In this document: positions 32,258-41,394 of the stretch, in pieces
Layout of the letters: every line of letters starts with the position of its first letter
Position numbering within the stretch: the stretch's first letter is position 1
NCBI RefSeq assembly: GCF_900207575.1
Contig: NZ_OAOQ01000006.1
Location: forward strand, 111,270-175,269
Direction of reading: 5' to 3'
From: Cereibacter ovatus
GTDB lineage: Bacteria; Pseudomonadota; Alphaproteobacteria; Rhodobacterales; Rhodobacteraceae
DNA: 64,000 nt
Translations under genes and position numbers: made by a program
Notes under the pieces: generated by a model
The model's database searches: none
What the model was told of the DNA's origin: nothing
Seen by the model: the letters and a program-made list of their open reading frames with translations, nothing else

Positions 32258-33709
32258 ATGGTTTCGCGAGTCATCCCGGTGGACATCTTCGATCTGGTCA
32301 TCTTTGGCGGCACGGGCGATCTGGCCCGGCGCAAGATCCTGCCCGGGCTGTATCGCCGCTATCTGGGCGGGCAGATGCCGGCCGACAGCCGCATCATCGC
32401 CGCTGCCCGCAGCGACATGGACGACGCGGGCTATCGCGAACAGGTCCGCGCCGCGATTGCGGAATTCGTCGCCGCCGACAAACGCGACCCGCAGGTGATC
32501 GAGGCGTTCCTGTCGCGCATCCATTACGTCGCCATCGACGCGACCGGCACTGCCGGCTGGGCGCAACTGAAAGAGATGATGCGCCCGGATGTGGTGCGGG
32601 CGTTCTATTTCTCGGTGGCGCCGGCGCTGTTCGGGGCCTTGGCGGAACGGCTGCACGATCACGCCATCGCCGAACCGCAAAGCCGGATCGTGGTGGAAAA
32701 GCCGTTCGGGCGCGATCTGGCCTCGGCCCGGGCGCTGAACCGGGTTCTGGCGCAGCACTTCGCGGAAGAACAGATCTACCGGATCGATCATTATCTGGGC
32801 AAGGAAACCGTCCAGAACCTGATGGCGGTGCGCTTTGCCAATATCCTGTTCGAACCGCTGTGGAAGGCGCAATACATCGACCATGTGCAGATCACCGTGG
32901 CCGAAACGGTGGGCGTGGGCGGGCGCGGGGCCTATTATGACACCTCGGGCGCGATGCGCGACATGGTGCAGAACCACATGATGCAGCTTCTGTGCCTGAT
33001 CGCGATGGAGCCGCCCTACCACTTTGACCCCAACGCCGTGCGCGACGAAAAGCTGAAGGTGATCCGCGCGCTGGACCCGGTGCGCCCCGAAGACATCGTG
33101 CGCGGCCAGTATCTGGCCGGCGGCGGGCAAGAGGGCTATGTCGCCCATTCCGGCAATCCCCACAGCCGGACCGAAAGCTATATCGCGATGAAGCTGCATA
33201 TCTCGAACTGGCGATGGAAGGGCACGCCGTTCTATCTGCGCACCGGCAAGCGGCTTCGGGCGCGGACGTCGGAAATCGCGATCACCTTCCGCGAGCCGCC
33301 TCATTCGATCTTTGACGATGCCGAGGACTGGCGCGAGAATGTGCTGGTGATCCGGCTGCAACCCGACGAGGGCATCAACCTGAAGGTGATGATCAAAGAG
33401 CCGGGACCGGGGGGGATGCGGCTGACGCAGGTGCCGCTGGACATGTCCTTCGCCGAGGCGCTGGGCGAGGAAGGCCGCGATATCCCCGACGCCTATGAGC
33501 GGTTGATCATGGATGTGATCCGCGGCAACCAGACCCTGTTCATGCGCGGCGACGAGGTCGAGGCCGCCTGGGCCTGGGTCGATCCGATCATCGATGCCTG
33601 GGAACGGCGCGGCGACCGGCCCAAGGGCTATGAGCCGGGAACCTCGGGGCCGGAAGACGCGCTGATGCTGATGCACCGCGATGGCCGGCGCTGGCGCGAG
33701 ATCCGCTGA
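32258..33709 (+). CDS. zwf: Glucose-6-phosphate 1-dehydrogenase
   Basis: 483-residue NADP-type dehydrogenase, the entry enzyme to the Entner-Doudoroff and oxidative pentose-phosphate routes. The dinucleotide motif FGGTGDLARRKILPGLYRRY and the active-site RIDHYLGKETVQNL are intact; the EKPFG segment (VVEKPFGRDL) is present. First gene of zwf-pgl-pgi with a close palindromic operator. Confidence 0.97.
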   Translation: MVSRVIPVDIFDLVIFGGTGDLARRKILPGLYRRYLGGQMPADSRIIAAARSDMDDAGYREQVRAAIAEFVAADKRDPQVIEAFLSRIHYVAIDATGTAGWAQLKEMMRPDVVRAFYFSVAPALFGALAERLHDHAIAEPQSRIVVEKPFGRDLASARALNRVLAQHFAEEQIYRIDHYLGKETVQNLMAVRFANILFEPLWKAQYIDHVQITVAETVGVGGRGAYYDTSGAMRDMVQNHMMQLLCLIAMEPPYHFDPNAVRDEKLKVIRALDPVRPEDIVRGQYLAGGGQEGYVAHSGNPHSRTESYIAMKLHISNWRWKGTPFYLRTGKRLRARTSEIAITFREPPHSIFDDAEDWRENVLVIRLQPDEGINLKVMIKEPGPGGMRLTQVPLDMSFAEALGEEGRDIPDAYERLIMDVIRGNQTLFMRGDEVEAAWAWVDPIIDAWERRGDRPKGYEPGTSGPEDALMLMHRDGRRWREIR

Positions 33710-33730
33710 CGGCCGACGAAGGGAGAGGTC

Positions 33731-34402
33731 ATGCAGTTTGTCGAATATCCCGACCGAGAGTTCCTGATGCTGTCGCTGGCCGATACCATCGCCGGCGAGC
33801 TGGCCGATTTTCTGCGCCGCGAGGGCCGTGCCAGCCTGTGCCTGCCCGGCGGCACCACTCCGGGGCCGATGTTTGACACCCTGTCGGGGGTGGATCTGGA
33901 CTGGTCGAAGGTGACGGTGTTTCTGAACGATGAACGCTGGGTGCCCGAAGACAGCCCGCGGTCGAACACCCGGCTTCTGCGCGAGCGGCTGCTGACGGGG
34001 CCGGCGGCGGCGGCGACCTATCTGCCGCTTTATTCCGACGCAGGCACGCCCGACGCGGCGCTGGCGGATCTGGCCGCCGCCATTGCGCCGCATCTGCCGA
34101 TTTCGGTCCTGCTTCTGGGCATGGGCGAAGACATGCATACCGCCTCGCTCTTTCCCGGCGCCGACCGGCTGGACGAGGCGCTGGCCGAGGACGCGCCGCT
34201 GCTGATGGCCCTGCGCGCCGAGGCCGCAGACGAGCCGCGGATCACCCTGACCGCCCCCGCGCTGAAGGGGGCGCTGGCGATCCATGTGCTGATCACCGGC
34301 GCGGCAAAGCGCGCGGCGCTGGAACGGGCGCAAGGGTTGACGCCGAGGGAAGCCCCGATCAAGGCTCTGCTTGCGAATGCAACGGTCCACTGGGCGGAAT
34401 AG
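33731..34402 (+). CDS. pgl: 6-phosphogluconolactonase
   Basis: 223-residue DevB/SOL-type lactonase that hydrolyses the product of Zwf. Seen: LCLPGGTTPGPMFDTL, FLNDERWVPEDSPRSNTRLL and LLLGMGEDMHTASLFPG, the last carrying the catalytic His region. Lies 21 bp after zwf and 6 bp before pgi. Length is normal. Confidence 0.95.
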   Translation: MQFVEYPDREFLMLSLADTIAGELADFLRREGRASLCLPGGTTPGPMFDTLSGVDLDWSKVTVFLNDERWVPEDSPRSNTRLLRERLLTGPAAAATYLPLYSDAGTPDAALADLAAAIAPHLPISVLLLGMGEDMHTASLFPGADRLDEALAEDAPLLMALRAEAADEPRITLTAPALKGALAIHVLITGAAKRAALERAQGLTPREAPIKALLANATVHWAE

Positions 34403-34408
34403 GAACGG

Positions 34409-36010
34409 ATGAAGCAGATCTGGCAGGCGCTGAAGGCGCATCAGCAGGCGGTCGAACACCGCGCGATCCTCGATCTTTTCGCGGATCCGCGGCGGGCGGA
34501 AAGCTTCTCGGCCCGGTTCGATGACATGCTGTTCGACTGGTCCAAGACCAATATCGACGGCACCGCGCGCGATCTTCTGATCGACCTTGCGGCGGCGGCC
34601 GGGGTGGCGGCCCGGCGCGAGGCGATGTTCACCGGCGCCCGGATCAACGAAACCGAGGGCCGCGCCGTGCTGCACACCGCATTGCGCGCCATGGACCGGC
34701 CGGTGTTCGTCGATGGCCTCGACGTGACGCCGGCGCTGCGTGAAACCCACGCCCGGATGCAGGCCTTCGTGCGCGACGTGCATGAAGGGCGGTTCACGGG
34801 GCAGGGCGGGCCTATCACCGATGTGGTCAACATTGGCATCGGCGGCTCGGACCTTGGCCCGGCGATGGCCTGCCTGGCGCTGGCGCCTTATGCCTGCGGC
34901 CCGCGCTGCCATTTCATCTCGAACGTCGACGGCGCCCATGCCACCGACACGCTGAAGGGGCTGAACCCGGCGACGACGCTGGTGATCGTGGCGTCCAAGA
35001 CCTTCACCACCATCGAGACCATGACCAACGCCGAAACCGTCCGGCGCTGGATGGCACAGTCGGTCGCCACCCCGGCCGCGCAATTCGCCGCCGTCTCGAC
35101 CGCGGCCGATCGCACTGCGGCCTTCGGCATCGACCCCGCCCGCGTCTTCGGCTTCGAAGACTGGGTCGGCGGACGCTATTCGATGTGGGGTCCGATCGGC
35201 CTGTCGCTGATGCTCGCCATCGGCCCGGACCACTTCGACGCCTTCCTTGCCGGCGGCGCGGCGATGGACCGCCACTTCCGCACCGCCCCCCTGCGCGAGA
35301 ACCTGCCCGTGCTGCTGGCGCTGGTCGGGATCTGGCACAACCAGATCTGCGGCCACGCCACCCGCGCCGTGCTGCCCTATGACCAGCGCCTCGCGCGCCT
35401 GCCCGCCTATCTCCAGCAACTCGAGATGGAATCGAACGGCAAGCGCGTGGCAATGGACGGCCATGACCTCACACTCGACTCCGGCCCCGTGGTCTGGGGC
35501 GAACCCGGCACCAATGGCCAGCACGCCTTCTACCAGTTGATCCATCAGGGCACCCGCACCGTCCCCTGCGAGTTCCTGATCGCCCGCGAAGGCCATGAAC
35601 CTGACCTCGCCCACCAACACCTTCTGCTGGTCGCCAACTGCCTCGCCCAGTCCGAGGCGCTGCTGCGCGGCCGCAGCCTGCCCGAAGCCCGCGCCCTGAT
35701 GGCGGCCAAGGGCCTCACCGGCTCGGACCTCGACCGCCAGGCCCGCCACCGCACCTTCCCCGGCAACCGCCCCTCGACCACACTCGCCTATCCGAAACTG
35801 ACCCCCGACATGCTGGGCCGGATCGTGGCGCTTTACGAACACCGCGTCTTCGTCGAAGGCGTGATCCTCGGAATCAATTCCTACGATCAGTGGGGCGTCG
35901 AACTCGGCAAGGAACTGGCGCTTGCGCTGCAACCCCTGCTGTCCGGCGACGACTCCGCCGCCATCAAGGACAGCTCCACCCGCCAGCTCGTCGCCTGGTT
36001 CCGCTCCTGA
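34409..36010 (+). CDS. pgi: Glucose-6-phosphate isomerase
   Basis: 533-residue isomerase of fructose-6-phosphate and glucose-6-phosphate; its grouping with zwf suggests recycling of hexose phosphates into the Entner-Doudoroff route. Motifs: [57 protein letters not shown] with the catalytic His/Glu region, and [14 protein letters not shown] near the end. The last about 600 bp use C-rich codons more strongly than the first part, which may reflect local compositional drift. Confidence 0.97.
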   Translation: MKQIWQALKAHQQAVEHRAILDLFADPRRAESFSARFDDMLFDWSKTNIDGTARDLLIDLAAAAGVAARREAMFTGARINETEGRAVLHTALRAMDRPVFVDGLDVTPALRETHARMQAFVRDVHEGRFTGQGGPITDVVNIGIGGSDLGPAMACLALAPYACGPRCHFISNVDGAHATDTLKGLNPATTLVIVASKTFTTIETMTNAETVRRWMAQSVATPAAQFAAVSTAADRTAAFGIDPARVFGFEDWVGGRYSMWGPIGLSLMLAIGPDHFDAFLAGGAAMDRHFRTAPLRENLPVLLALVGIWHNQICGHATRAVLPYDQRLARLPAYLQQLEMESNGKRVAMDGHDLTLDSGPVVWGEPGTNGQHAFYQLIHQGTRTVPCEFLIAREGHEPDLAHQHLLLVANCLAQSEALLRGRSLPEARALMAAKGLTGSDLDRQARHRTFPGNRPSTTLAYPKLTPDMLGRIVALYEHRVFVEGVILGINSYDQWGVELGKELALALQPLLSGDDSAAIKDSSTRQLVAWFRS

Positions 36011-36018
36011 CCCGGGCT

Positions 36019-36089
36019 TTCATTCTGGCTCAAATATCCTCGGGGGGCTCCGGCCAAGGGCCGGAGATCGGGGGGCAGACAGCCCCCCG
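36019..36089 (-). repeat. Intergenic repeat element, copy 2 (box plus two hairpins), also pgi/ridA terminator region
   Basis: Read on the minus strand: hairpin 36069-36089 (8-bp stem, loop agaca), hairpin 36048-36066 (ctccggcc-aag-ggccggag), then the box at 36039-36019, identical in 20 of 21 positions to the box at 8155-8175. It lies between convergent pgi and ridA and can also serve as their terminator. Two copies with the same hairpin-then-box layout show a dispersed element. Confidence 0.65.
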
Positions 36090-36130
36090 CGCCTGGCGGG
36101 CCGACAGTGCCCCTGCCGGCCCCGTCGGCC

Positions 36131-36478
36131 TTACAACACCGCGGTGACGATCACTTCCACCCGGTAGTCCGGCGCCGCCAGCCGGGCCTCGCCGGTGGCG
36201 CGGGCAGGGCAGTGGCCCGCCGGCACCCATTGATCCCAGACCGCGTTCATCTCGGCAAAGTCGGTGATATCGGCCAGCCAGATCTGCGCCGAGACGATGC
36301 GGGTTTTGTCGGTCCCGGCCAGCGCCAGCAGCCGGTCCACTTCCGCCAGACAGGTGCGGGTCTGATCCGCGACGCTGTCGCCGGGGTGCCCGACCTGGCC
36401 GGCCAGCCAGACCATGCCATTGGCCGTGACGGCCGCGCTCATGCGCTGGCCGCATTCGATGCGGGTGATCTCGGTCAT
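36131..36478 (-). CDS. RidA/YjgF-family protein
   Basis: 115-residue RidA/YER057c/UK114-fold protein with the family patterns NGMVWLAGQVG, LAEVDRLLALAGTDKTRIV and the end RVEVIVTAVL. RidA proper deaminates reactive enamine/imine intermediates; its key Arg is in the C-terminal PAR-like segment (here PARATGEARLAAPDYRVEV). Stand-alone gene; which RidA subfamily it belongs to is not certain. Confidence 0.85.
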   Translation of the reverse strand: MTEITRIECGQRMSAAVTANGMVWLAGQVGHPGDSVADQTRTCLAEVDRLLALAGTDKTRIVSAQIWLADITDFAEMNAVWDQWVPAGHCPARATGEARLAAPDYRVEVIVTAVL

Positions 36479-36835
36479 TGCTGTCCCTCCTGAACTCGAT
36501 ATCCCCCCTTAGCCGAGCCGCCGCTGCAAGAAAAGTCGCGGATCGGGCCGGAACCACCCCGATCGCAGGACGAATCGCCGCTTGCCCGCTTGTGCGTGTC
36601 CCTCCCGTTCCGCCTGTGTCACGAAATTTTTCCGGTCCACCCAAGGGCCGCTTTCCCGCGCCCTTGTCCGCCGTCTTGTCCGATACCGGGAAGAATGTTC
36701 CGCGATCGCCGCCCACATGGAACATCGTCGCAGGGGTGGGCTATCCCGTGGCGCCCTGCCGGAATGAATGCCCTTGAAAACCCCCCGGCAATCGCAAATG
36801 TCAGGCGCGACCCGTATCGACCAAGGACACCTTTC
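36479..36835. other. Intergenic region between ridA and the rhodanese gene
   Basis: About 360 bp without a convincing gene, between divergent ridA and the rhodanese-YeeE operon, so it should carry both promoters. Frames here read as low-complexity shadows. Confidence 0.45.
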
Positions 36836-37786
36836 ATGATGCGTATGATCCCGCTTGCCGCCGCCGCCGTGCTTGCCCTTCAGGCCCCGGCGGTCGCACA
36901 GCAAGGCTTCGGGCCGCTGCTGACGCCGCAACAGGCCGCCGAGGCCGCCGCCACGCTTGCCCCGCTGTTCCTCGACATCCGCGTGGCCGAAGAGGGGGCG
37001 CCCGATCCCTACACCGCAGGCCATATCCCCGGCGCTGTGCCCGCGCCCTATGGCCTGTTCCGCGGCCCGAAGGAAAGCCCCGGTTCGCTGGTGCCCGCCG
37101 ACCGCCTGACCGAGGTTCTGCGCGGTCTGGGTGTCACCCAGGACCGCCCGACGGTCGTCGTTCACGCCGGCACCGACGCCACCGACTTCGGCGCCGCAGC
37201 CCGCGTCTACTGGACGCTGAAATCCAGCGGTGTCAGCCAGTTGGCCATCATCAACGGCGGCATGCGCGCGTGGGAACAGGCCGCCCTGCCGTTGGACACC
37301 ACCCCCGTTACGCCGGCACCCAGCGACATCACCGTGACCTTCGCGGACGACTGGCTTGCCACGCGTGAGGATGTGCTGGATGTGGTCGAGGGCCGCGCCT
37401 CGGCCAAACTGATCGACGCCCGCCCGCAAGAGTTCTGGGAAGGCAAGAAGGCCGCCCCCGCCGCGGCCCGCCCGGGCACGCTGCCGCAGTCACAGTATTT
37501 CACCCATGACCGCTGGTTTGGCGACAATCCGGCGCTGATCGACGCGGGCCGCGCCCAAAGTCTGGCCGCGCAAGCGGGCTATACCGGCGGCGAGCAGCTG
37601 GTCTCGTTCTGCAACACCGGCCACTGGGCCGCGACCAACTGGTTTGCGCTGAGCGAACTGGCCGGGGTCGAGAATGTGAAGCTTTACCCCGAATCGATGG
37701 TGGGCTGGTCGAACGCCGATCTGCCGATGGAGAATGTCCCCGGCGCGCTGTCGAACCTCTGGCACCAGATCAAGGGCGTGTTCTGA
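36836..37786 (+). CDS. Periplasmic tandem rhodanese-type sulfurtransferase
   Basis: 316-residue exported protein. The start at 36836 gives a clean signal peptide (MMRMIPLAAAAVLALQ, cleavage near APAVAQ). Two rhodanese domains follow: the first (FLDIRVAEEGAPDPYTAGHI) has no obvious catalytic cysteine; the second has the active-site loop SFCNTGHWAATNWFALSEL with Cys as persulfide carrier. It is followed 1 bp later by a YeeE/YedE transporter gene, so sulfane sulfur is probably exchanged between the periplasmic enzyme and the transporter (inference). Confidence 0.87.
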   Translation: MMRMIPLAAAAVLALQAPAVAQQGFGPLLTPQQAAEAAATLAPLFLDIRVAEEGAPDPYTAGHIPGAVPAPYGLFRGPKESPGSLVPADRLTEVLRGLGVTQDRPTVVVHAGTDATDFGAAARVYWTLKSSGVSQLAIINGGMRAWEQAALPLDTTPVTPAPSDITVTFADDWLATREDVLDVVEGRASAKLIDARPQEFWEGKKAAPAAARPGTLPQSQYFTHDRWFGDNPALIDAGRAQSLAAQAGYTGGEQLVSFCNTGHWAATNWFALSELAGVENVKLYPESMVGWSNADLPMENVPGALSNLWHQIKGVF

Positions 37787-37787
37787 C

Positions 37788-38915
37788 ATGAGCGGCACAA
37801 CGCTTGCGGGCGCGCCCGCGGGCTCGATCTTCGGGGGGCGGGTGCTGCCGGTGGCGCTGGCTGTGCTGGCAGTGCTGGCGGTGGCGGTGCTGGCGGGGGG
37901 CCGCTATGGGCTGCTGCTGGCCATTGGCCTGGGCTTTGGCGTGGCACTGGAAGGCTTGCGCTTCGGCTTTGCCGGCCCGTGGCGCGCGATGATCCTGCGG
38001 CGGGAACCCGCGGGGCTGCTGGCGCAGCTTCTGGCCATCGGGCTGGTGGCGGCGGTGGCCATGCCGCTGCTGGCCAGCCATCCGCAAGAGCTGTCGCCCG
38101 CCCATGCGCCGGTGGGCTGGGCGATGGTCGGCGGGGCCTTCGTCTTTGGTGTGGCGATGCAGCTGGTGCTGGGGTGTGGCTCTGGCACGCTGGTCAATGC
38201 CGGCAGCGGCAATGTGGTCGGGGCATTGGCGCTGCCGTTCTTTGCCATCGGCAGTTTCGCAGGCTCTTTGCATCTGGGCTGGTGGAACGGGCTGGGCCTT
38301 GCGCCGGTCGTGGCGGTCGAGGGCGTGTCGGGGTTGGCCATCACGTTGGCCGGGCTTGCCGTGGTGGCGGGGCTGGCGATCCGTCTTGGCGTGCCCGGGG
38401 GCAGCCGGCTTCCGCGCCGGCTGTGGCTGGCCGCGGGGGTGATCGCGGGGCTGGCGCTGCTTAATCTGGTGGTGGCGGGGCAACCCTGGGGCGTGGTCTA
38501 TGGCCTTGGGCTGTGGGCGGCCAAGGGCGCTGCGGCGCTGGGGGCCGACCTGTCGGCCAATGCTTTCTGGGCGGCGCCGGCCAATGCCGAAAGGCTGGCC
38601 GCAAGCCTGCTGACCGACGTCACCTCTTTGACCAACTTCGGCATCATCGCGGGCGCGCTGCTGGTCAGCCTGTGGCGTGGCGGTCTGGGTGCGGGTCTGC
38701 CCCGTCTGCCGGTGCAGGCCTGGGTCGCGGTGGTGGTCGCGGGCCTGCTGCTGGGGTATTCCTCGCGTCTGGCGTTTGGCTGCAACGTCGGCGCCTTCTT
38801 CAGCGGCATCTCGACCGGCAGCCTGCATGGCTGGGTCTGGTTCTTGGCGGCCTTTGCTGGGTCGTGGCTGGGCATCCGGCTGCGCCCCGCCCTTGGGTTG
38901 GAGGCCAGGCCATGA
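37788..38915 (+). CDS. YeeE/YedE-family thiosulfate/sulfur transporter
   Basis: 375-residue polytopic membrane protein with about nine hydrophobic segments and the duplicated YeeE cysteine motifs: LVLGCGSGTLVNAGSGNVVG in the first half and FGCNVGAFFSGISTGSLHGW in the second. TsuA/YeeE members of this family import thiosulfate through such a cysteine relay. The start at 37788 follows the rhodanese stop by 1 bp. Partnered by a periplasmic rhodanese and a small membrane protein. Confidence 0.9.
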   Translation: MSGTTLAGAPAGSIFGGRVLPVALAVLAVLAVAVLAGGRYGLLLAIGLGFGVALEGLRFGFAGPWRAMILRREPAGLLAQLLAIGLVAAVAMPLLASHPQELSPAHAPVGWAMVGGAFVFGVAMQLVLGCGSGTLVNAGSGNVVGALALPFFAIGSFAGSLHLGWWNGLGLAPVVAVEGVSGLAITLAGLAVVAGLAIRLGVPGGSRLPRRLWLAAGVIAGLALLNLVVAGQPWGVVYGLGLWAAKGAAALGADLSANAFWAAPANAERLAASLLTDVTSLTNFGIIAGALLVSLWRGGLGAGLPRLPVQAWVAVVVAGLLLGYSSRLAFGCNVGAFFSGISTGSLHGWVWFLAAFAGSWLGIRLRPALGLEARP

Positions 38916-39079
38916 CCCGGCGTCCGATAGCCCTTCTGGTCGTGCTGGGGATCGCGGGCGTTCTGGCGCTGGATGCGACCATCAGCAAGCCGCCGAACCC
39001 TTACCGCGCGCCGCCGCTGCTGGCGCTTGGCTCTGGCCTTGCCCCGGCCGGGGCACATTGCTCGGCCGCAGGATCGTGA
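38912..39079 (+). CDS. Small single-pass membrane protein downstream of YeeE
   Basis: 55-residue open frame whose ATG overlaps the YeeE stop (ATGA). It has a basic start (MTRRP), one hydrophobic helix (IALLVVLGIAGVLAL) and a short exported tail ending near APAGAHCSAAGS with one cysteine. Position directly before a strong terminator suggests it is a real third gene of the operon. No family is recognised. Confidence 0.6.
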   Translation: MTRRPIALLVVLGIAGVLALDATISKPPNPYRAPPLLALGSGLAPAGAHCSAAGS

Positions 39080-39085
39080 TACCGA

Positions 39086-39124
39086 CCAACGGCCCGCCCT
39101 GAAGGGGCGGGCCGTTGGCTTTTT
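39086..39124 (+). terminator. Rho-independent terminator of the rhodanese-YeeE operon
   Basis: Perfect 14-bp stem (ccaacggcccgccc / gggcgggccgttgg) plus a T-G pair closing a GAA loop, followed by c and a T5 run. Starts 7 bp after the small gene. Strongest canonical terminator in the window. Confidence 0.92.
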
Positions 39125-39150
39125 ATGCGTCTTTTCCGACCTCAAGGCGG

Positions 39151-39185
39151 TTGACACTTGGCCAAAGCGGTCAGTTAATCTGACC
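39151..39185 (+). promoter_or_regulatory. Sigma-70-type promoter with overlapping operator
   Basis: TTGACA (39151-39156), 17-bp spacer, GTTAAT (39174-39179, four of six consensus bases). An inverted repeat GGTCAG-ttaat-CTGACC (39169-39185) covers the -10 box, which fits a repressor site. Lies 114 bp before the PQQ-dehydrogenase start. Confidence 0.6.
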
Positions 39186-39187
39186 AT

Positions 39188-39211
39188 GCGGGCGGTTGGG
39201 AGGCCGCCCGC
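39188..39211 (+). promoter_or_regulatory. 5'-leader hairpin of the PQQ dehydrogenase operon
   Basis: Perfect 8-bp inverted repeat gcgggcgg / ccgcccgc with an 8-nt loop, just downstream of the predicted promoter, followed by cctttc. Could be a leader stem affecting stability or read-through; no leader peptide was seen. Confidence 0.4.
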
Positions 39212-39298
39212 CTTTCGCAGGACAGACCGGATCTTCACCGCAGGCCCGTTGGCCGGCGCGGTCCGCCCTGCCGTGACGGTTCACCATGGGAGGAAGAC

Positions 39299-40555
39299 AT
39301 GAAGCGACTGACGACGTCCCTCGCGGCACTTTCCCTGACCGCGGGACTGGCCCAAGCGCAGAATACCGACGTTCCCGACAACCTCGAGAAACTCTCCAAC
39401 TTCCAGTCCACCGGAACGACCGACTTCACCTTCATCGAGCAGCACGGCGAGTTCGCCGATGGCATCAAGCGCACGCTTGAACGGATCAAACTGCCACCCG
39501 GCTTCCGTATCGGCCTTTATGCGGTGGTGCCCGATGCGCGTCACATGGCTGTGGGGCCGCAGGGCATCGTCACCTTCGTCGGCACGCGCAAGGACAAGGT
39601 CTGGGCCGTCACCGACCGCAACAAGGACCGGGTGGCCGACGAGGTAAAGGATTTCGCGCCATCGCTGCGCTTCACCATCCCGAACGGGCCGTGCTTCTCG
39701 AAGGACGGCTTTCTGTATATCGCCGAGCAGAACCGCGTCCTGCTGTTTCCCGCGGCCGAGTTCTTCTATGAATCCGCGGATGTGGCGGCCTTCAACCTTG
39801 TGAAACAGGGCGATCTGATCCCGGTGGACGAGGAAAGCTTCAACCACACCGCGCGGGTCTGTGACATTGGACCGGACGGGATGATCTACATCACGCTCGG
39901 CCAGCCCTTCAACGTGCCTGCGCCCGAAAAGCGCGAGCTTTACGACGAATGGGGCATCGGCGGCATCATCCGCATGAAGACCGACGGCACCGGGCGCGAG
40001 GTTTTTGCCCGCGGCATCCGCAACTCGGTCGGGATGGATATCCATCCCGACAGCGGCGAGGTCTGGTTCACCGACAATCAGGTGGACGGGATGGGCGACG
40101 ACATTCCCCCGGGCGAGGTGAACCGCGCGACCGCGCCGGGCCAGAACTTCGGCTTCCCATGGTATGGCGGTGGCAGCATCCGCACCAACGAATACAAGGA
40201 CGAAGAACCGCCCGCCGATGCGGTGATGCCGGTGGTCGAGATGGATGCCCATGCCGCCGATCTGGGCATGATGTTCTATACCGGCAGCATGTTCCCGCAG
40301 GAATATCGCGGTGCGATCTTCTCGGCGCAGCATGGCTCCTGGAACCGGACCACGCCGGTGGGGGCGCGGGTTATGGTGACCACGGTGGCCGAGGATGGCA
40401 CCGCCACCGCCAAGCCCTTCGCTGAAGGCTGGATCGACGAGAATGGCGAATATCTTGGCCGTCCCGTCGATGTGGCGCAACTGCGCGACGGGTCGATCCT
40501 GGTGTCGGACGATCTGGTGGGGGCGATCTACCGCATCTGGTATCAGCCGGAATGA
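39299..40555 (+). CDS. Periplasmic PQQ-dependent sugar dehydrogenase (sorbosone dehydrogenase-like)
   Basis: 418-residue exported protein. Signal peptide MKRLTTSLAALSLTAGLAQA; then a six-bladed beta-propeller of the soluble glucose/sorbosone dehydrogenase type with repeated blade motifs (SKDGFLYIAEQNRVLLFP, GIRNSVGMDIHPDSGEVWFT, FSAQHGSWNRTTPVG). Such enzymes oxidise sugars or aldoses with PQQ and pass electrons to a cytochrome; the next gene, overlapping by 4 bp, is a dihaem cytochrome c. Exact substrate unknown. No PQQ synthesis genes in the window. Confidence 0.87.
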   Translation: MKRLTTSLAALSLTAGLAQAQNTDVPDNLEKLSNFQSTGTTDFTFIEQHGEFADGIKRTLERIKLPPGFRIGLYAVVPDARHMAVGPQGIVTFVGTRKDKVWAVTDRNKDRVADEVKDFAPSLRFTIPNGPCFSKDGFLYIAEQNRVLLFPAAEFFYESADVAAFNLVKQGDLIPVDEESFNHTARVCDIGPDGMIYITLGQPFNVPAPEKRELYDEWGIGGIIRMKTDGTGREVFARGIRNSVGMDIHPDSGEVWFTDNQVDGMGDDIPPGEVNRATAPGQNFGFPWYGGGSIRTNEYKDEEPPADAVMPVVEMDAHAADLGMMFYTGSMFPQEYRGAIFSAQHGSWNRTTPVGARVMVTTVAEDGTATAKPFAEGWIDENGEYLGRPVDVAQLRDGSILVSDDLVGAIYRIWYQPE

Positions 40556-41139
40556 GACGGGCCGCCCTGATCCTGGGTCTGGCCGGGGCGCTTGTCGCCC
40601 CGGCCGGCCTTCACGCCGATCAGGCGGGCGATCCCGCGGCCGGCAAGGCTGCGACAGGGCTGTGCCGGACCTGCCACGGGCTGAACGGCTATGCGCGCAT
40701 TCCGATCGCGCCCCATATCGGCGGCGAGCATCCGTCCTATATCCGCCACCAGTTGACCGCCTTCCGCGACGGGACGCGCGTGCACGAGATCATGTCGGTG
40801 GTGGCCGCGCCGTTGTCCGACCGGCAGATCGCCGATCTTTCCGCATGGTTTGCGGCACAGACGTTCCGTGTCGCGCTGCCTGCGGGGGTGCGCCCCGAGG
40901 ATGCACCCGCGGCCTGCGCGCTCTGCCACGGCGCCGACGGGGTGGCGGTGCTGAAGGATGCGCCCAATCTTGCCGGCGAGAATGCGATCTATATCGACAC
41001 CCAACTGAAGGCATTCCGCACCGGCCGGCGGGTGCATGAGATCATGTCGCCCATTGCCGCCGAACTGAGCGACGCAGAGATCCGCGCCGCCGCCGAATGG
41101 TATGCCGCGGTCAGGCTTGAAATCGATCCCGCGCCCTGA
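40552..41139 (+). CDS. Dihaem class I cytochrome c (c4-like)
   Basis: 195-residue exported protein with signal peptide (ALILGLAGALVAPAGLHA) and two CXXCH haem sites, CRTCH and CALCH, each followed by a repeat unit (HIGGEHPSYIRHQLTAFRDG and NLAGENAIYIDTQLKAFRTG, then RVHEIMS). The two halves are tandem cytochrome c domains as in c4. Start overlaps the dehydrogenase stop (ATGA), so it is the likely electron acceptor of that enzyme in the periplasm. Confidence 0.92.
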   Translation: MRRAALILGLAGALVAPAGLHADQAGDPAAGKAATGLCRTCHGLNGYARIPIAPHIGGEHPSYIRHQLTAFRDGTRVHEIMSVVAAPLSDRQIADLSAWFAAQTFRVALPAGVRPEDAPAACALCHGADGVAVLKDAPNLAGENAIYIDTQLKAFRTGRRVHEIMSPIAAELSDAEIRAAAEWYAAVRLEIDPAP

Positions 41140-41162
41140 CCCTGTGCCCGGTCGGTCGCCGG

Positions 41163-41340
41163 TCAGACGGGTCGGCCCCCGCTGGCCCGTCTGCGCAGCG
41201 CCGCAAGTCCCGCCAGCCCCAGCACCAGCCCCCAGCCGGCAGTGGGAAACGGCACCGCCGTCAGGCTTGCGGTGTTGGTCGGCGCACCGGTAATCCGTCC
41301 CATGGTTGATGGGACGCGGACGTGGAAATTTCTCGGCAGG
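41163..41340 (-). pseudogene. C-terminal fragment of a VPLPA-CTERM-type sorted protein
   Basis: The end of a minus-strand frame reads SLTAVPFPTAGWGLVLGLAG LAALRRRASGG: a VPxP-like signature, one hydrophobic helix and an arginine cluster, the tripartite exosortase/rhombosortase-type sorting tail common in Rhodobacterales. The sequence upstream in the same frame (from about 41395) is instead an IS481 transposase fragment, so the body of the exported protein has been lost and the chimeric 129-codon frame is not a native gene. Confidence 0.5.
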
Positions 41341-41394
41341 ATGAACGAGGGGATTTCGATGAAGAAGAGATGAATCGCTGATCGCGTCAGGCGT

